Assembly: GCA_002298545.1 (NCBI GenBank)
Contig: DBKQ01000118.1
Location: 5,154 to 10,434 of the forward strand
DNA: 5,281 nt
Source: Prevotella sp. UBA746
GTDB lineage: Bacteria > Bacteroidota > Bacteroidia > Bacteroidales > Bacteroidaceae
Direction of reading: 5' to 3'
In this document: positions 1-5,281 of the stretch, piece after piece
Position numbering within the stretch: the stretch's first letter is position 1
How the letters are laid out: the number at the start of each line of letters is the position of its first letter
Position numbers and translations under genes: made by a program
Notes under the pieces: model-generated
Told to the model about the DNA's origin: nothing
Databases searched by the model: none
The model's input: the letters and a program-made list of their open reading frames with translations, nothing else

Positions 1-593
1 CCGCCATAACCATAGATTTTCACTTTGCTCAAATCCGTAAAGCCAGCACGCTTTACAAGGGCATCCGTCAACTGATAGACGCCAGTAGATGGAATACGGA
101 TCTTTGCCCATTTGCCGGAAGCGAGTACGGAGTTCTTCGCATACCTGTCTGCCTTTGATGTTCCCTCCGCAGCTTCGGCACGAAGTATTCTTTTGCTTTT
201 TGCCTTAGCCTTGACGTTAAGCATGAAACTGACAAGCTTCTGGTACTTGCCGTTTCTGAATACTATAGGATTGAAATATACCTCCAATATGCCCTGTTTT
301 CTCTCCACGCAGATATTCTGGTGTACAAGAGGCATCTCCGGCAATTTTCCTGCAACAATAGTCTTTGTCTTCTCAATATCCTGTCTGCTCATATCAATAA
401 ACTCCGGATAGTCTATTGATACGGTATAAGTGGAATCGGCATAAGCCTTGCCGAGCCTTGCCGAATATTTAAAAACAGGCATGTCGTCGCCAATCCTTAC
501 GTCATTGGCTGTAAGATTGAAAAACTTCTGCGCCTCTACGGCAGTATTGCCCAGAAGTATCATTATCAGGAATAGAAGTATATTTCTTTTCAT
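1..593 (-). CDS. porU: PorU, type IX secretion system C-terminal-signal peptidase/sortase (N-terminal 197 codons only)
   Basis: The frame starts at ATG 593 and stays open through 197 complete codons to the window edge, so the gene continues to the left. Residues 1-21 form a signal peptide: MKR, a hydrophobic core (ILLFLIMILL) and an A-V-E-A site before Gln22. Residues 155-162 read SVLASGKW, followed by a KIRIPSTGVYQLT stretch and KVKIYGYG at 190-197. This combination is characteristic of the N-terminal region of PorU proteins. PorU is an outer-membrane-associated, gingipain-like (C25 family) cysteine peptidase that removes the C-terminal signal from type IX cargo and joins the cargo to a lipopolysaccharide anchor. 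The catalytic domain would lie beyond the window and cannot be checked, so an inactive or broken gene is not excluded. The ATG directly abuts the stop codon of the upstream hydrolase gene, suggesting translational coupling. Recognition is from family sequence character and rests on the N-terminal part alone. Confidence 0.84.
   Translation of the reverse strand, partial: MKRNILLFLIMILLGNTAVEAQKFFNLTANDVRIGDDMPVFKYSARLGKAYADSTYTVSIDYPEFIDMSRQDIEKTKTIVAGKLPEMPLVHQNICVERKQGILEVYFNPIVFRNGKYQKLVSFMLNVKAKAKSKRILRAEAAEGTSKADRYAKNSVLASGKWAKIRIPSTGVYQLTDALVKRAGFTDLSKVKIYGYG
444..463 (-). repeat. Two perfect tandem copies of a 10-bp unit inside porU
   Basis: On the plus strand AGCCTTGCCG occurs twice back to back. 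It encodes part of S-A-R-L-G-K-A around residues 44-50 of PorU. The unit length is not a multiple of three, so gain or loss of one copy would shift the frame. With only two copies this may be chance. Confidence 0.6.
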
Positions 594-1211
594 TTACTTT
601 ATATTAAATTCGAGTACTTTACGGCTTTCTATGTAGCCCTCAAGGTGGTCGTCGATATTTACCGGACCCACTCCTACCGGTGTTCCCGTATACAGGATAT
701 CACCCGTTTTAAGAGTAAAATACTTACTTATATATTCTATAATCTCATCGATTTTGAAGAGCATGTCGCTTGTACAGCCTTCTTGTACGGTTTTTCCGTT
801 TATGTCAAGATGAAACGGCAACGTCTGTACATCGCGGAACTTATCCACAGATACCCACTCTCCGATAGCAGCCGCCCCGTCAAAGCCTTTACACATCTCC
901 CACGGCAGTCCTTTCTCGCGCAGCTGCTTCTGCAAGTCGCGAGCAGTGAAGTCTATTCCCACGGTAACGGCATCATAGTATCTATGAGCGAAGCGTGCGG
1001 GAATGGCTTTTCCCAGACGGCAGATGCGCACAACGATTTCCGTTTCATAGTCGATGCGCCCCATATCATCAGGCACAAAAAACGGTTTGCCGTCTTTAAG
1101 CAATGATGAGTCAGCCTTTGTAAAAATTACAGGACTCTCTCCCTTATATAACGTTTCGTTAAGCTCTTTATTGTGTTGCGGATAATTCAATCCTACTGCA
1201 AAAATCTTCAT
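594..1211 (-). CDS. FAH-superfamily hydrolase, acylpyruvase/FAHD1-like
   Basis: This 205-residue protein has the compact length of single-domain fumarylacetoacetate hydrolase relatives such as FAHD1 and YcgM. Visible family marks are GLNYPQH at 7-13 (His13 in the lid region), the metal-binding E-x-E pair Glu56/Glu58 in DYETE, Asp87 in GIDFTARD as the third expected metal ligand, KGLPW at 100-104, Lys108 in CKGF, and TGTPVGVGP at 175-183. Family members bind Mg or Mn and cleave carbon-carbon bonds of acylpyruvates or decarboxylate oxaloacetate; which substrate this one uses cannot be read from the sequence. No signal peptide is seen, so it should be cytoplasmic. The ATG at 1211 is the natural start because MKIFAVGLNY begins directly at the conserved first strand. 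It lies 17 nt after the exported-protein gene, and its TAA touches the porU ATG. The role of a cytoplasmic hydrolase beside a secretion gene is unclear; shared transcription does not prove shared function. Confidence 0.9.
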   Translation of the reverse strand: MKIFAVGLNYPQHNKELNETLYKGESPVIFTKADSSLLKDGKPFFVPDDMGRIDYETEIVVRICRLGKAIPARFAHRYYDAVTVGIDFTARDLQKQLREKGLPWEMCKGFDGAAAIGEWVSVDKFRDVQTLPFHLDINGKTVQEGCTSDMLFKIDEIIEYISKYFTLKTGDILYTGTPVGVGPVNIDDHLEGYIESRKVLEFNIK

Positions 1212-1228
1212 CTTATAATAATTGTATG

Positions 1229-2239
1229 TTATTTTTCAATCTTAGTCATTGTCTTTAAAGCTTCAAACATAAAATCATTTGAAGGAATAATTCCCTGCGG
1301 TCTGACAAACTCTGTTTTCTTGAGTTTCCTGTCTGCCTTTCGTTCCTCCTTCGTCGCATAGTCTATTCCAAGAACATAAACCTCAGCATATTCATCTACA
1401 TATCCCATAGTCTTCGTCTGATACACGCGGTATCTTTCAGAAGCATTTAAGATATTGTAAATCTTCGGCGCACCATACTCTGTAGAATACGTCTCGCATG
1501 TATATAAGTTACCAAAGGAGAAACCGAACAATGGCACCTTAAAAGGTTTCTCGGCAAAAAGGCTGTCATGTACAATCTCACATTTCTTGTTAACGCTATC
1601 TTCATTCATATACAATATGCTGCCAGCCCGCTTCCATGAACTCCTTAACCGGCGTGACCCTCTGAGGGAATTATAAAGCATATGTCCGCCGAAAGAGGCA
1701 AACATCGTCGGGTCGGAACAAGAAGCCAACGATTTCAGCATTTTGCTTTCTCCCGTCATGGCATTATGATTTTCATAATTGCTTTCAGAGAGAATTTTTC
1801 TTGATGTCGGTTGGTCTTCGTTTCCTGTCTTAAAATACAAATAGGCAATGCTCTCTGAGAAGGATGCAGGTTTGCCTTTCAATACTCTATACTGCCGGAT
1901 ATAAACTTTCATTCTCAGTTCTGCATCTTCCGGTTTATTGACTTTAACCTCCGGCAGTTGATGGATGCGAGACGTGAGAAGTACATTAGCGTCTTTGTAT
2001 AATGCAGGGTTAATATTTACCGGATTATAGTTTATATGCTGAACATGAACATTATCGCAGCCATTTGCGGATTTCGGAAGGAATCCGTCATAATCAGTAA
2101 TTCCCAAGAATGTACCGTCGGCAGCATTAAAGACACTTGCCGAGATAACAGGCTGTTTATCGTTTTCATCAACAACCTTAACTTGAGAAAAGGCATTGGT
2201 AGAAATCAATAAAAACAGAATAAAGGAAATGAACCTCAT
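1229..2239 (-). CDS. Exported protein with N-terminal carboxypeptidase-regulatory-like domain, function unknown
   Basis: With the start at ATG 2239 the product is 336 residues. Residues 1-18 form a signal peptide (MRF, core ISFILFLLIST, then N-A-F-S before Gln19). There is no lipobox cysteine, so it is probably periplasmic or outer-membrane associated rather than a lipoprotein. Residues about 20-98 (VVDENDKQPVISASV, FLGITDYDGF, then LLTSRIHQLPEVKV) match the beta-sandwich carboxypeptidase D regulatory-like domain common in Bacteroidota TonB-dependent receptors and many stand-alone exported proteins. I do not recognise residues about 105-336: they are rich in Tyr, Ser and Lys, with a basic patch (RGSRRLRSSWKR, 193-204) and a charged stretch (KEERKADRKLKK, 297-308). 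The frame is open up to 2323, but an upstream start there would fall inside the tsf terminator hairpin. ATG 2287 is the main alternative and would prepend 16 residues encoded by a tandem repeat. It heads a likely operon with the hydrolase and porU. No type IX C-terminal signal is apparent at its own end. Confidence 0.8.
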   Translation of the reverse strand: MRFISFILFLLISTNAFSQVKVVDENDKQPVISASVFNAADGTFLGITDYDGFLPKSANGCDNVHVQHINYNPVNINPALYKDANVLLTSRIHQLPEVKVNKPEDAELRMKVYIRQYRVLKGKPASFSESIAYLYFKTGNEDQPTSRKILSESNYENHNAMTGESKMLKSLASCSDPTMFASFGGHMLYNSLRGSRRLRSSWKRAGSILYMNEDSVNKKCEIVHDSLFAEKPFKVPLFGFSFGNLYTCETYSTEYGAPKIYNILNASERYRVYQTKTMGYVDEYAEVYVLGIDYATKEERKADRKLKKTEFVRPQGIIPSNDFMFEALKTMTKIEK

Positions 2240-2287
2240 CAATTTAAATCCATCCATATACACCATTTTAAAACCCTCCATATACAT
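2240..2287 (-). repeat. Two tandem copies of a 24-nt unit immediately upstream of the exported-protein start
   Basis: Read on the minus strand, 2287-2264 and 2263-2240 are 24-nt units identical at 20 of 24 positions and sharing the core TGTATATGGA. The second copy ends directly at the ATG at 2239. The unit is in frame with the gene, and if translated would give MYMEGFKM then VYMDGFKL. The four differences are A/G, G/T, T/A and A/T at unit positions 1, 12, 15 and 22. It could be duplicated leader sequence, a binding site, or a duplicated N-terminal extension; the sequence alone does not decide. Confidence 0.75.
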
Positions 2288-2306
2288 GACATTTGAATTA
2301 AAACAG

Positions 2307-2355
2307 AAAACATTAAAAGCCAAGCAAACGATTATACGAATCCTTTGCCTGGCTT
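2307..2355 (-). terminator. Intrinsic terminator after tsf
   Basis: On the minus strand, AAGCCAGGCAAA (2355-2344) pairs with UUUGCUUGGCUU (2328-2317) over 12 positions, all Watson-Crick except one G-U. The 15-nt loop can add four inner pairs (GAUU/AAUC). The stem is followed by a U run at 2318-2315 and another at 2310-2307. The G-U pair becomes an A-C mismatch on the plus strand, so the hairpin is better on the minus strand, in the direction of tsf. It begins 28 nt after the tsf stop and closes the ribosomal block. Confidence 0.88.
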
Positions 2356-2383
2356 TATATTATTTATAGAATAATCCTGCGGA

Positions 2384-3376
2384 TTAGTCAGCGCTCAAAG
2401 AGAAACGCTTGAAGTCAACCACTGTAAGCTCCTTGTCGGCAGCCTTCAGATAGTCAGAAACCGACTGCTTGCTGTCCTGGATGAATTCCTGGTTAAGCAG
2501 ACAGTTCTCCTTGAAGATGCGGTTGATACGACCCTTCACGATGTTCTCGATCATCGGAGCAGGAAGATTAGCAGCCTTCTCTGCAGAAACAGTAGCGATG
2601 ATTTCCTTAGCCTTGGCAACGTCCTCAGCAGTAATCCATCCCTTGCCGATGTTAGACTCCATGTGCTCCTCAGAGTCAACGTGTGCAGGGTTGATGCCAG
2701 CCTTCTTCAGAGCAGCCTCAACAGCCTTCTGAACCAGCTCCTGCTTTGTCTTCTCAGCAGCTACCTTCTTCTCCTCCTCGATGAACTCCTGAGATACAGA
2801 AGCCTCGTCAAGGAACATAGGCTTCATGGCAGCTACCTGCATAGCGATAGCGTGAGCCTGCTCCTCTGCCGGTTTGTTAGTCTGAACCATAGTGCAGAGA
2901 GTGTGCTTGCCCATGTGGTCGTAAGTAGAAACGTTCTCACCCTCGATGAAGTTGTAGCCGTCGAGCTCCATCTTCTCACCGGTGATACCAGAACGAGCAA
3001 CGACAGCGTCCTGAACCTTAGTTCCGTCAGCCAGAGTCAGCTCCTTAACCTCGTCAAGGCTCTTAGCCTTTGCAGCAACAGCAGCGTCGAGGATGTCCTG
3101 TGTCAGTTTGATATAGTCAGCTCCGTTAGCAACGAAGTCAGTCTCACACTTCAAGGCAACGATAGCACCGAAGCCATCAGCATATTTTACGAGAACGCAA
3201 CCGTTAGAAGTCTCGCGGTCAGAACGCTTAGCAGCGATAGCCTGTCCCTTCTCACGGATAATCTCTACTGCCTTTTCGAAATTGCCCTCAGCATCAGTGA
3301 GAGCCTTCTTGCAATCAGAAAGACCAGCGCCAGTCATTTTGCGCAGCTTCTGAATATCAGCTATTGATACAGCCAT
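2384..3376 (-). CDS. tsf: Translation elongation factor Ts
   Basis: EF-Ts is the cytoplasmic guanine-nucleotide exchange factor that releases GDP from EF-Tu. The 330-residue product has the N-terminal UBA-like segment (IADIQKLRKMTGAGLSDCKKAL, residues 5-26), the hallmark TDFVAN at 79-84 whose Asp-Phe pair intrudes into EF-Tu, and AIAMQVAAMKP at 176-186. The C-terminal subdomain ends in the expected TVVDFKRF. It is longer than the roughly 283-residue E. coli protein. The excess is a charged, Lys/Glu/Ala-rich segment at about 205-268 ending before LPAPMIENIVKGR, which I take to be a lineage insertion or enlarged coiled-coil region. The start is fixed by the conserved MAVSIADIQKLR. It follows rpsB at 113 nt, as in many bacteria, but a strong terminator lies in that spacer. 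No canonical Bacteroidota promoter (TAnnTTTG) was found between terminator and start, so tsf may depend on read-through or an atypical promoter. Confidence 0.98.
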   Translation of the reverse strand: MAVSIADIQKLRKMTGAGLSDCKKALTDAEGNFEKAVEIIREKGQAIAAKRSDRETSNGCVLVKYADGFGAIVALKCETDFVANGADYIKLTQDILDAAVAAKAKSLDEVKELTLADGTKVQDAVVARSGITGEKMELDGYNFIEGENVSTYDHMGKHTLCTMVQTNKPAEEQAHAIAMQVAAMKPMFLDEASVSQEFIEEEKKVAAEKTKQELVQKAVEAALKKAGINPAHVDSEEHMESNIGKGWITAEDVAKAKEIIATVSAEKAANLPAPMIENIVKGRINRIFKENCLLNQEFIQDSKQSVSDYLKAADKELTVVDFKRFSLSAD

Positions 3377-3414
3377 AGTCTTAAAAAAATGAATTAGGTT
3401 TTAGATTAATATTG

Positions 3415-3466
3415 AAAAAAGGAACATTGAATTAAGTTTTCCGTAAAGTCATTAATTCAACGTTCC
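3415..3466 (-). terminator. Strong intrinsic terminator or attenuator between rpsB and tsf
   Basis: On the minus strand, 3466-3452 (GGAACGUUGAAUUAA) pairs with 3435-3421 (UUAAUUCAAUGUUCC) over 15 continuous positions with a single G-U, around a 16-nt loop. A run of six U (3420-3415) follows at once. The G-U would be an A-C mismatch on the other strand and no U run exists on that side, so the element acts in the direction of rpsB. It begins 23 nt after the rpsB stop and its U run ends 38 nt before the tsf start. Confidence 0.9.
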
Positions 3467-3489
3467 CATTTACTTTATACTGTTATTGA

Positions 3490-4299
3490 TTAAGCCTCTG
3501 CAGGAGTCTCCTCAGCAGGAGTTTCCTTACGTGCAGCCTTGCGAGCGCGCTTTGGCTTGTCCTCAGCTGCCTCAGCCTGCTCTTTAGCAGCCTTCTCGTC
3601 AGCCTTCTCAACCTTGCGCTCCTCAAGTCCCTCGTTGATAGCGTCGCAGCAAGCCGACAAGATTACGTCGATGCTGTCCTTAGCGTCATCATTTGCAGGA
3701 ATCATGAAGTCAACGTCTTTAGGATTAGAGTTTGTATCCACGATAGCGAATACAGGAATACCAAGACGCTTAGCCTCTTTAACGGCGATGGCCTCTTTCA
3801 TAACATCAACAACGAAGAGTGCAGATGGCAGACGAGTAAGGTCGGCGATAGAACCGAGGTTCTTCTCGAGCTTAGCACGCTGACGAGAGATCTGCAGGAT
3901 CTCGCGCTTAGACAGGTTAGAATAAGTTCCGTCGTTCATCAGCTTATCGATGTTAGCCATCTTCTTCACAGCCTTACGGATTGTAGGGAAGTTAGTGAGC
4001 ATACCGCCCGGCCAACGCTCGATAACGTATGGCATATTAACAGAAGCAGCCTTAGCAGCTACAACGTCCTTAGCCTGTTTTTTAGTAGCAACGAACAGGA
4101 TTTTCTTTCCTGACTTTGCAATCTGCTTCAGAGCCTCAGCAGCCTCGTCAATCTTGGCTACAGTCTTATACAGATCGATGATATGAATGCCGTTACGCTC
4201 CATGAAGATGTAAGGAGCCATTGCAGGATTCCACTTGCGTGTAAGGTGACCGAAGTGACATCCGGCCTTCAGAAGCATATCAAAATTTGTTCTTGACAT
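3490..4299 (-). CDS. rpsB: 30S ribosomal protein S2 (uS2)
   Basis: S2 is a late-assembling small-subunit protein that sits between head and body of the 30S subunit. The 269-residue product carries the family marks in order: AGCHFGHLTRKWNPAMAPYIF (12-32), the GIHIIDLYKT strand-helix (37-46), RWPGGMLTNF (95-104), LPSALFVVDV (157-166) and IPVFAIVDTNSNP (181-193). The core ends at about residue 225. The remaining 44 residues are a low-complexity Glu/Lys/Ala tail with a basic KPKRARKAARK stretch and a duplicated E-T-P-A-E end; such tails are common and variable in this phylum. The start MSRTNFDMLLKAG is at the conserved position. The 40 or so nucleotides before it are A-rich and apparently unstructured, with no Shine-Dalgarno sequence, a pattern typical of highly expressed Bacteroidota genes. 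It is separated from rpsI by a structured 131-nt spacer and from tsf by a terminator. Confidence 0.98.
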   Translation of the reverse strand: MSRTNFDMLLKAGCHFGHLTRKWNPAMAPYIFMERNGIHIIDLYKTVAKIDEAAEALKQIAKSGKKILFVATKKQAKDVVAAKAASVNMPYVIERWPGGMLTNFPTIRKAVKKMANIDKLMNDGTYSNLSKREILQISRQRAKLEKNLGSIADLTRLPSALFVVDVMKEAIAVKEAKRLGIPVFAIVDTNSNPKDVDFMIPANDDAKDSIDVILSACCDAINEGLEERKVEKADEKAAKEQAEAAEDKPKRARKAARKETPAEETPAEA

Positions 4300-4438
4300 T
4301 TTGTTTTCTTGTTAAATGTTTTGTTTACTTTCTTATTAATTCTGTTTTGTTAGAACCAACCGGCGGGTAGTCCTGATACAGGTGGGTCCCGTCAGTTTAG
4401 ATACTAAACAGCGTCCAGCTATCCAGAGGATTAACGCT
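4300..4438 (-). promoter_or_regulatory. Structured spacer/leader upstream of rpsB, candidate ribosomal-protein leader
   Basis: The rpsI-rpsB gap holds several inverted repeats on the minus strand. GUUUAG/CUAAAC (4409-4404 with 4400-4395) closes a 3-nt loop. CCUG/CAGG (4382-4379 with 4375-4372) lies inside CGGG/CCCG (4391-4388 with 4367-4364). AGCGU/ACGCU (4438-4434 with 4414-4410) overlaps the rpsI stop and encloses AUCC/GGAU (4431-4428 with 4424-4421). A competing set is CUGUUU/AAACAG (4411-4406 with 4347-4342) enclosing GGACCCACC/GGUUGGUUC (4389-4381 with 4361-4353, one mismatch and one G-U). No U run follows, so it is not an intrinsic terminator. No TAnnTTTG promoter and no small ORF is seen. 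Autogenous control by S2 is plausible by analogy with other bacteria but not shown here. The last 42 nt before the start are A-rich and unpaired. Confidence 0.55.
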
Positions 4439-4817
4439 TGCTGAACTGGAAGCGACGACGAGCCTTTGGACGACCTGGCTTCTTACGCTCAACGGCACGA
4501 GAGTCGCGAGTCATGAATCCGTGATCCTTCAAAGCCTTCTTGTCCTCAGCATTTACCTTAACGAGGGCACGGGCGATAGCGAGGCGAAGAGCCTGGCTCT
4601 GACCTGTAAAGCCACCACCGTCGAGGTTAGCCTTGATGTCATACTTCTCAACAGCATCGAGAGCGAGCAGAGGCTGCTTAACAACATACTGTACGATTGC
4701 TGATGGGAAATACTCAGTAATATCTTTCTTGTTAATGGTTATCTTGCCAGTACCCTCGCTCATGTAAACACGTGCTACGGCACTCTTGCGGCGACCAATT
4801 GCGTTAATTACTTCCAT
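4431..4817 (-). CDS. rpsI: 30S ribosomal protein S9 (uS9)
   Basis: S9 lies in the 30S head, and its extended C-terminal tail reaches the P-site tRNA. The 128-residue product is full length and shows INAIGRRKSAVARV (4-17), the GGGFTGQSQALRLAIARAL segment (67-85), and the basic tail from RDSRAVERKKPGRPKARRR to the invariant ending F-S-K-R with terminal Arg128. The start ATG at 4817 is 11 nt after the rplM stop. The 11-nt gap (TTAACACGATA) has no Shine-Dalgarno motif, which fits the phylum and suggests coupling or leaderless-type recruitment of ribosomes from rplM. The rplM-rpsI pair is conserved widely across bacteria. No terminator follows it; instead the structured rpsB leader begins at its stop codon. 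Confidence 0.98.
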   Translation of the reverse strand: MEVINAIGRRKSAVARVYMSEGTGKITINKKDITEYFPSAIVQYVVKQPLLALDAVEKYDIKANLDGGGFTGQSQALRLAIARALVKVNAEDKKALKDHGFMTRDSRAVERKKPGRPKARRRFQFSKR

Positions 4818-4828
4818 TATCGTGTTAA

Positions 4829-5281
4829 TTATTTATACTGGTTAATATCGATTGCTTTTGGTTTCTGAGCCTCGTGATTGTGCTCTGTTCCCTCATAAAC
4901 ATAAAGGTTGTCCATCAGGCTGCGTCCGAGCGAACCCTTTGGAAGCATACCCTTAACGGCGTGACGGATAATCTTGTCAACACCACCCTTGCGAGTACGG
5001 AGCTCTGCAGGAGTATTGAAGCGCTGTCCACCTGGGTAACCAGTATAACGAGTGTAAACCTTATCGGTTTCCTTTTTGCCAGTGAAGTAAGCCTTACCGG
5101 CATTGATGATAATTACGTTGTCTCCACAGTCTACGTGAGGAGTGAAGTTTGGCTTGTACTTTCCGCGCAACAGTTTTGCTACCTTTGAGCAAAGACGACC
5201 AACTACCTGGTCTGTGGCGTCAATAACAACCCACTCTTTGTTTACTGTTTCCTTGTTTGCGGAAATAGTCTTGTAACTTAA
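4829..5281 (-). CDS. rplM: 50S ribosomal protein L13 (uL13), first few codons missing at window edge
   Basis: The frame is open from the window edge to TAA at 4829, giving 150 visible residues starting LSYKTISANKETVNKEW. L13 proteins of this group normally begin about three residues earlier, so the true start lies just outside the window. A TTG at 5170 is internal to the conserved CSKVAKLLRGKY segment and is not the start. L13 is an early-assembling 50S protein bound to 23S rRNA. Family marks are WVVIDATDQVVGRL (visible residues 17-30), the FTPHVDCGDNVIIINA core, YTRYTGYPGGQR, and AVKGMLPKGSLGRSLMDNLYVYEGTEHNH near the end. It heads the visible translation block, and any promoter or L13 leader would be to the right of the window. 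Confidence 0.97.
   Translation of the reverse strand, partial: LSYKTISANKETVNKEWVVIDATDQVVGRLCSKVAKLLRGKYKPNFTPHVDCGDNVIIINAGKAYFTGKKETDKVYTRYTGYPGGQRFNTPAELRTRKGGVDKIIRHAVKGMLPKGSLGRSLMDNLYVYEGTEHNHEAQKPKAIDINQYK

Noticed and set aside
112..636. Two plus-strand frames (99 and 62 codons) in the left end
   Set aside because: They lie antisense to the continuous porU frame, which has a signal peptide and family motifs; the plus-strand products show none.
1212..1228. Possible promoter or small gene between the exported protein and the hydrolase
   Set aside because: The gap is only 17 nt of A/T-rich sequence, too short for either; it looks like an operon junction.
1264..1271. TATGTTTG on the minus strand, a match to the Bacteroidota -7 consensus TAnnTTTG, 52 nt before the hydrolase start
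   Set aside because: It lies inside the coding region of the exported protein, and no TTG is seen at the expected -33 spacing. An 8-base match with four fixed Ts and a G is easily met by chance in A/T-rich DNA.
2663..3367. Long plus-strand open frame (234 codons) opposite tsf, and similar plus-strand frames opposite rpsB, rplM and the hydrolase
   Set aside because: Their translations are low-complexity Leu/Ser-rich products of the strongly biased codons of the minus-strand genes. They show no recognisable domain, and each lies wholly or almost wholly inside a well-supported conserved gene.
4353..4391. GC-rich hairpin region after rpsI as an rplM-rpsI terminator
   Set aside because: It is followed by UAACAAAACAG rather than a U run, so it lacks the essential part of an intrinsic terminator.
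5168..5170. TTG as the start of L13
   Set aside because: It falls within the conserved CSKVAKLLRGKY segment; 37 further in-frame codons to the right encode the normal L13 N-terminus up to the window edge.

Overview
The window is a compact stretch of a Bacteroidota chromosome in which every supported gene lies on the minus strand, so transcription runs from the right edge to the left. The ribosomal proteins and EF-Ts have Bacteroidales-type sequences. Start codons are preceded by A/T-rich leaders with no convincing Shine-Dalgarno sequence, as is normal in this phylum. A type IX secretion gene (porU) sits at the left end. T9SS with Bacteroidales-type ribosomal proteins suggests a Prevotella-like (Prevotellaceae) or related genome rather than a gut Bacteroides; this is inference from sequence character, not a database match.

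Right half (2384-5281), translation genes: rplM (L13, missing only its first few codons at the window edge), rpsI (S9, 11 nt downstream), a 131-nt spacer rich in potential RNA structure, rpsB (S2), a spacer with a strong intrinsic terminator, and tsf (EF-Ts). rplM-rpsI is clearly one transcription unit. The structured spacer before rpsB and the terminator before tsf are the two points where expression of this cluster could be uncoupled. A second clear intrinsic terminator follows tsf and closes the translation block.

Left half (1-2323), cell-envelope and metabolic genes: an exported protein of unknown function with an N-terminal carboxypeptidase-regulatory-like beta-sandwich domain, a short FAH-superfamily (acylpyruvase/FAHD1-like) hydrolase, and the first 197 codons of porU, the T9SS C-terminal-signal peptidase/sortase. 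Spacing is 17 nt and then 0 nt (TAA directly followed by ATG), with no terminator between them, so they look like one operon. Two tandem copies of a 24-nt unit lie just before the chosen start of the exported protein.

No mobile element, CRISPR array, tRNA or rRNA is visible. No stretch over 300 bases lacks a gene. The content is mostly ordinary core genome. The parts most worth a second look are non-coding: the rpsI-rpsB spacer, which can be drawn as two mutually exclusive folds, and the terminator splitting rpsB from tsf.
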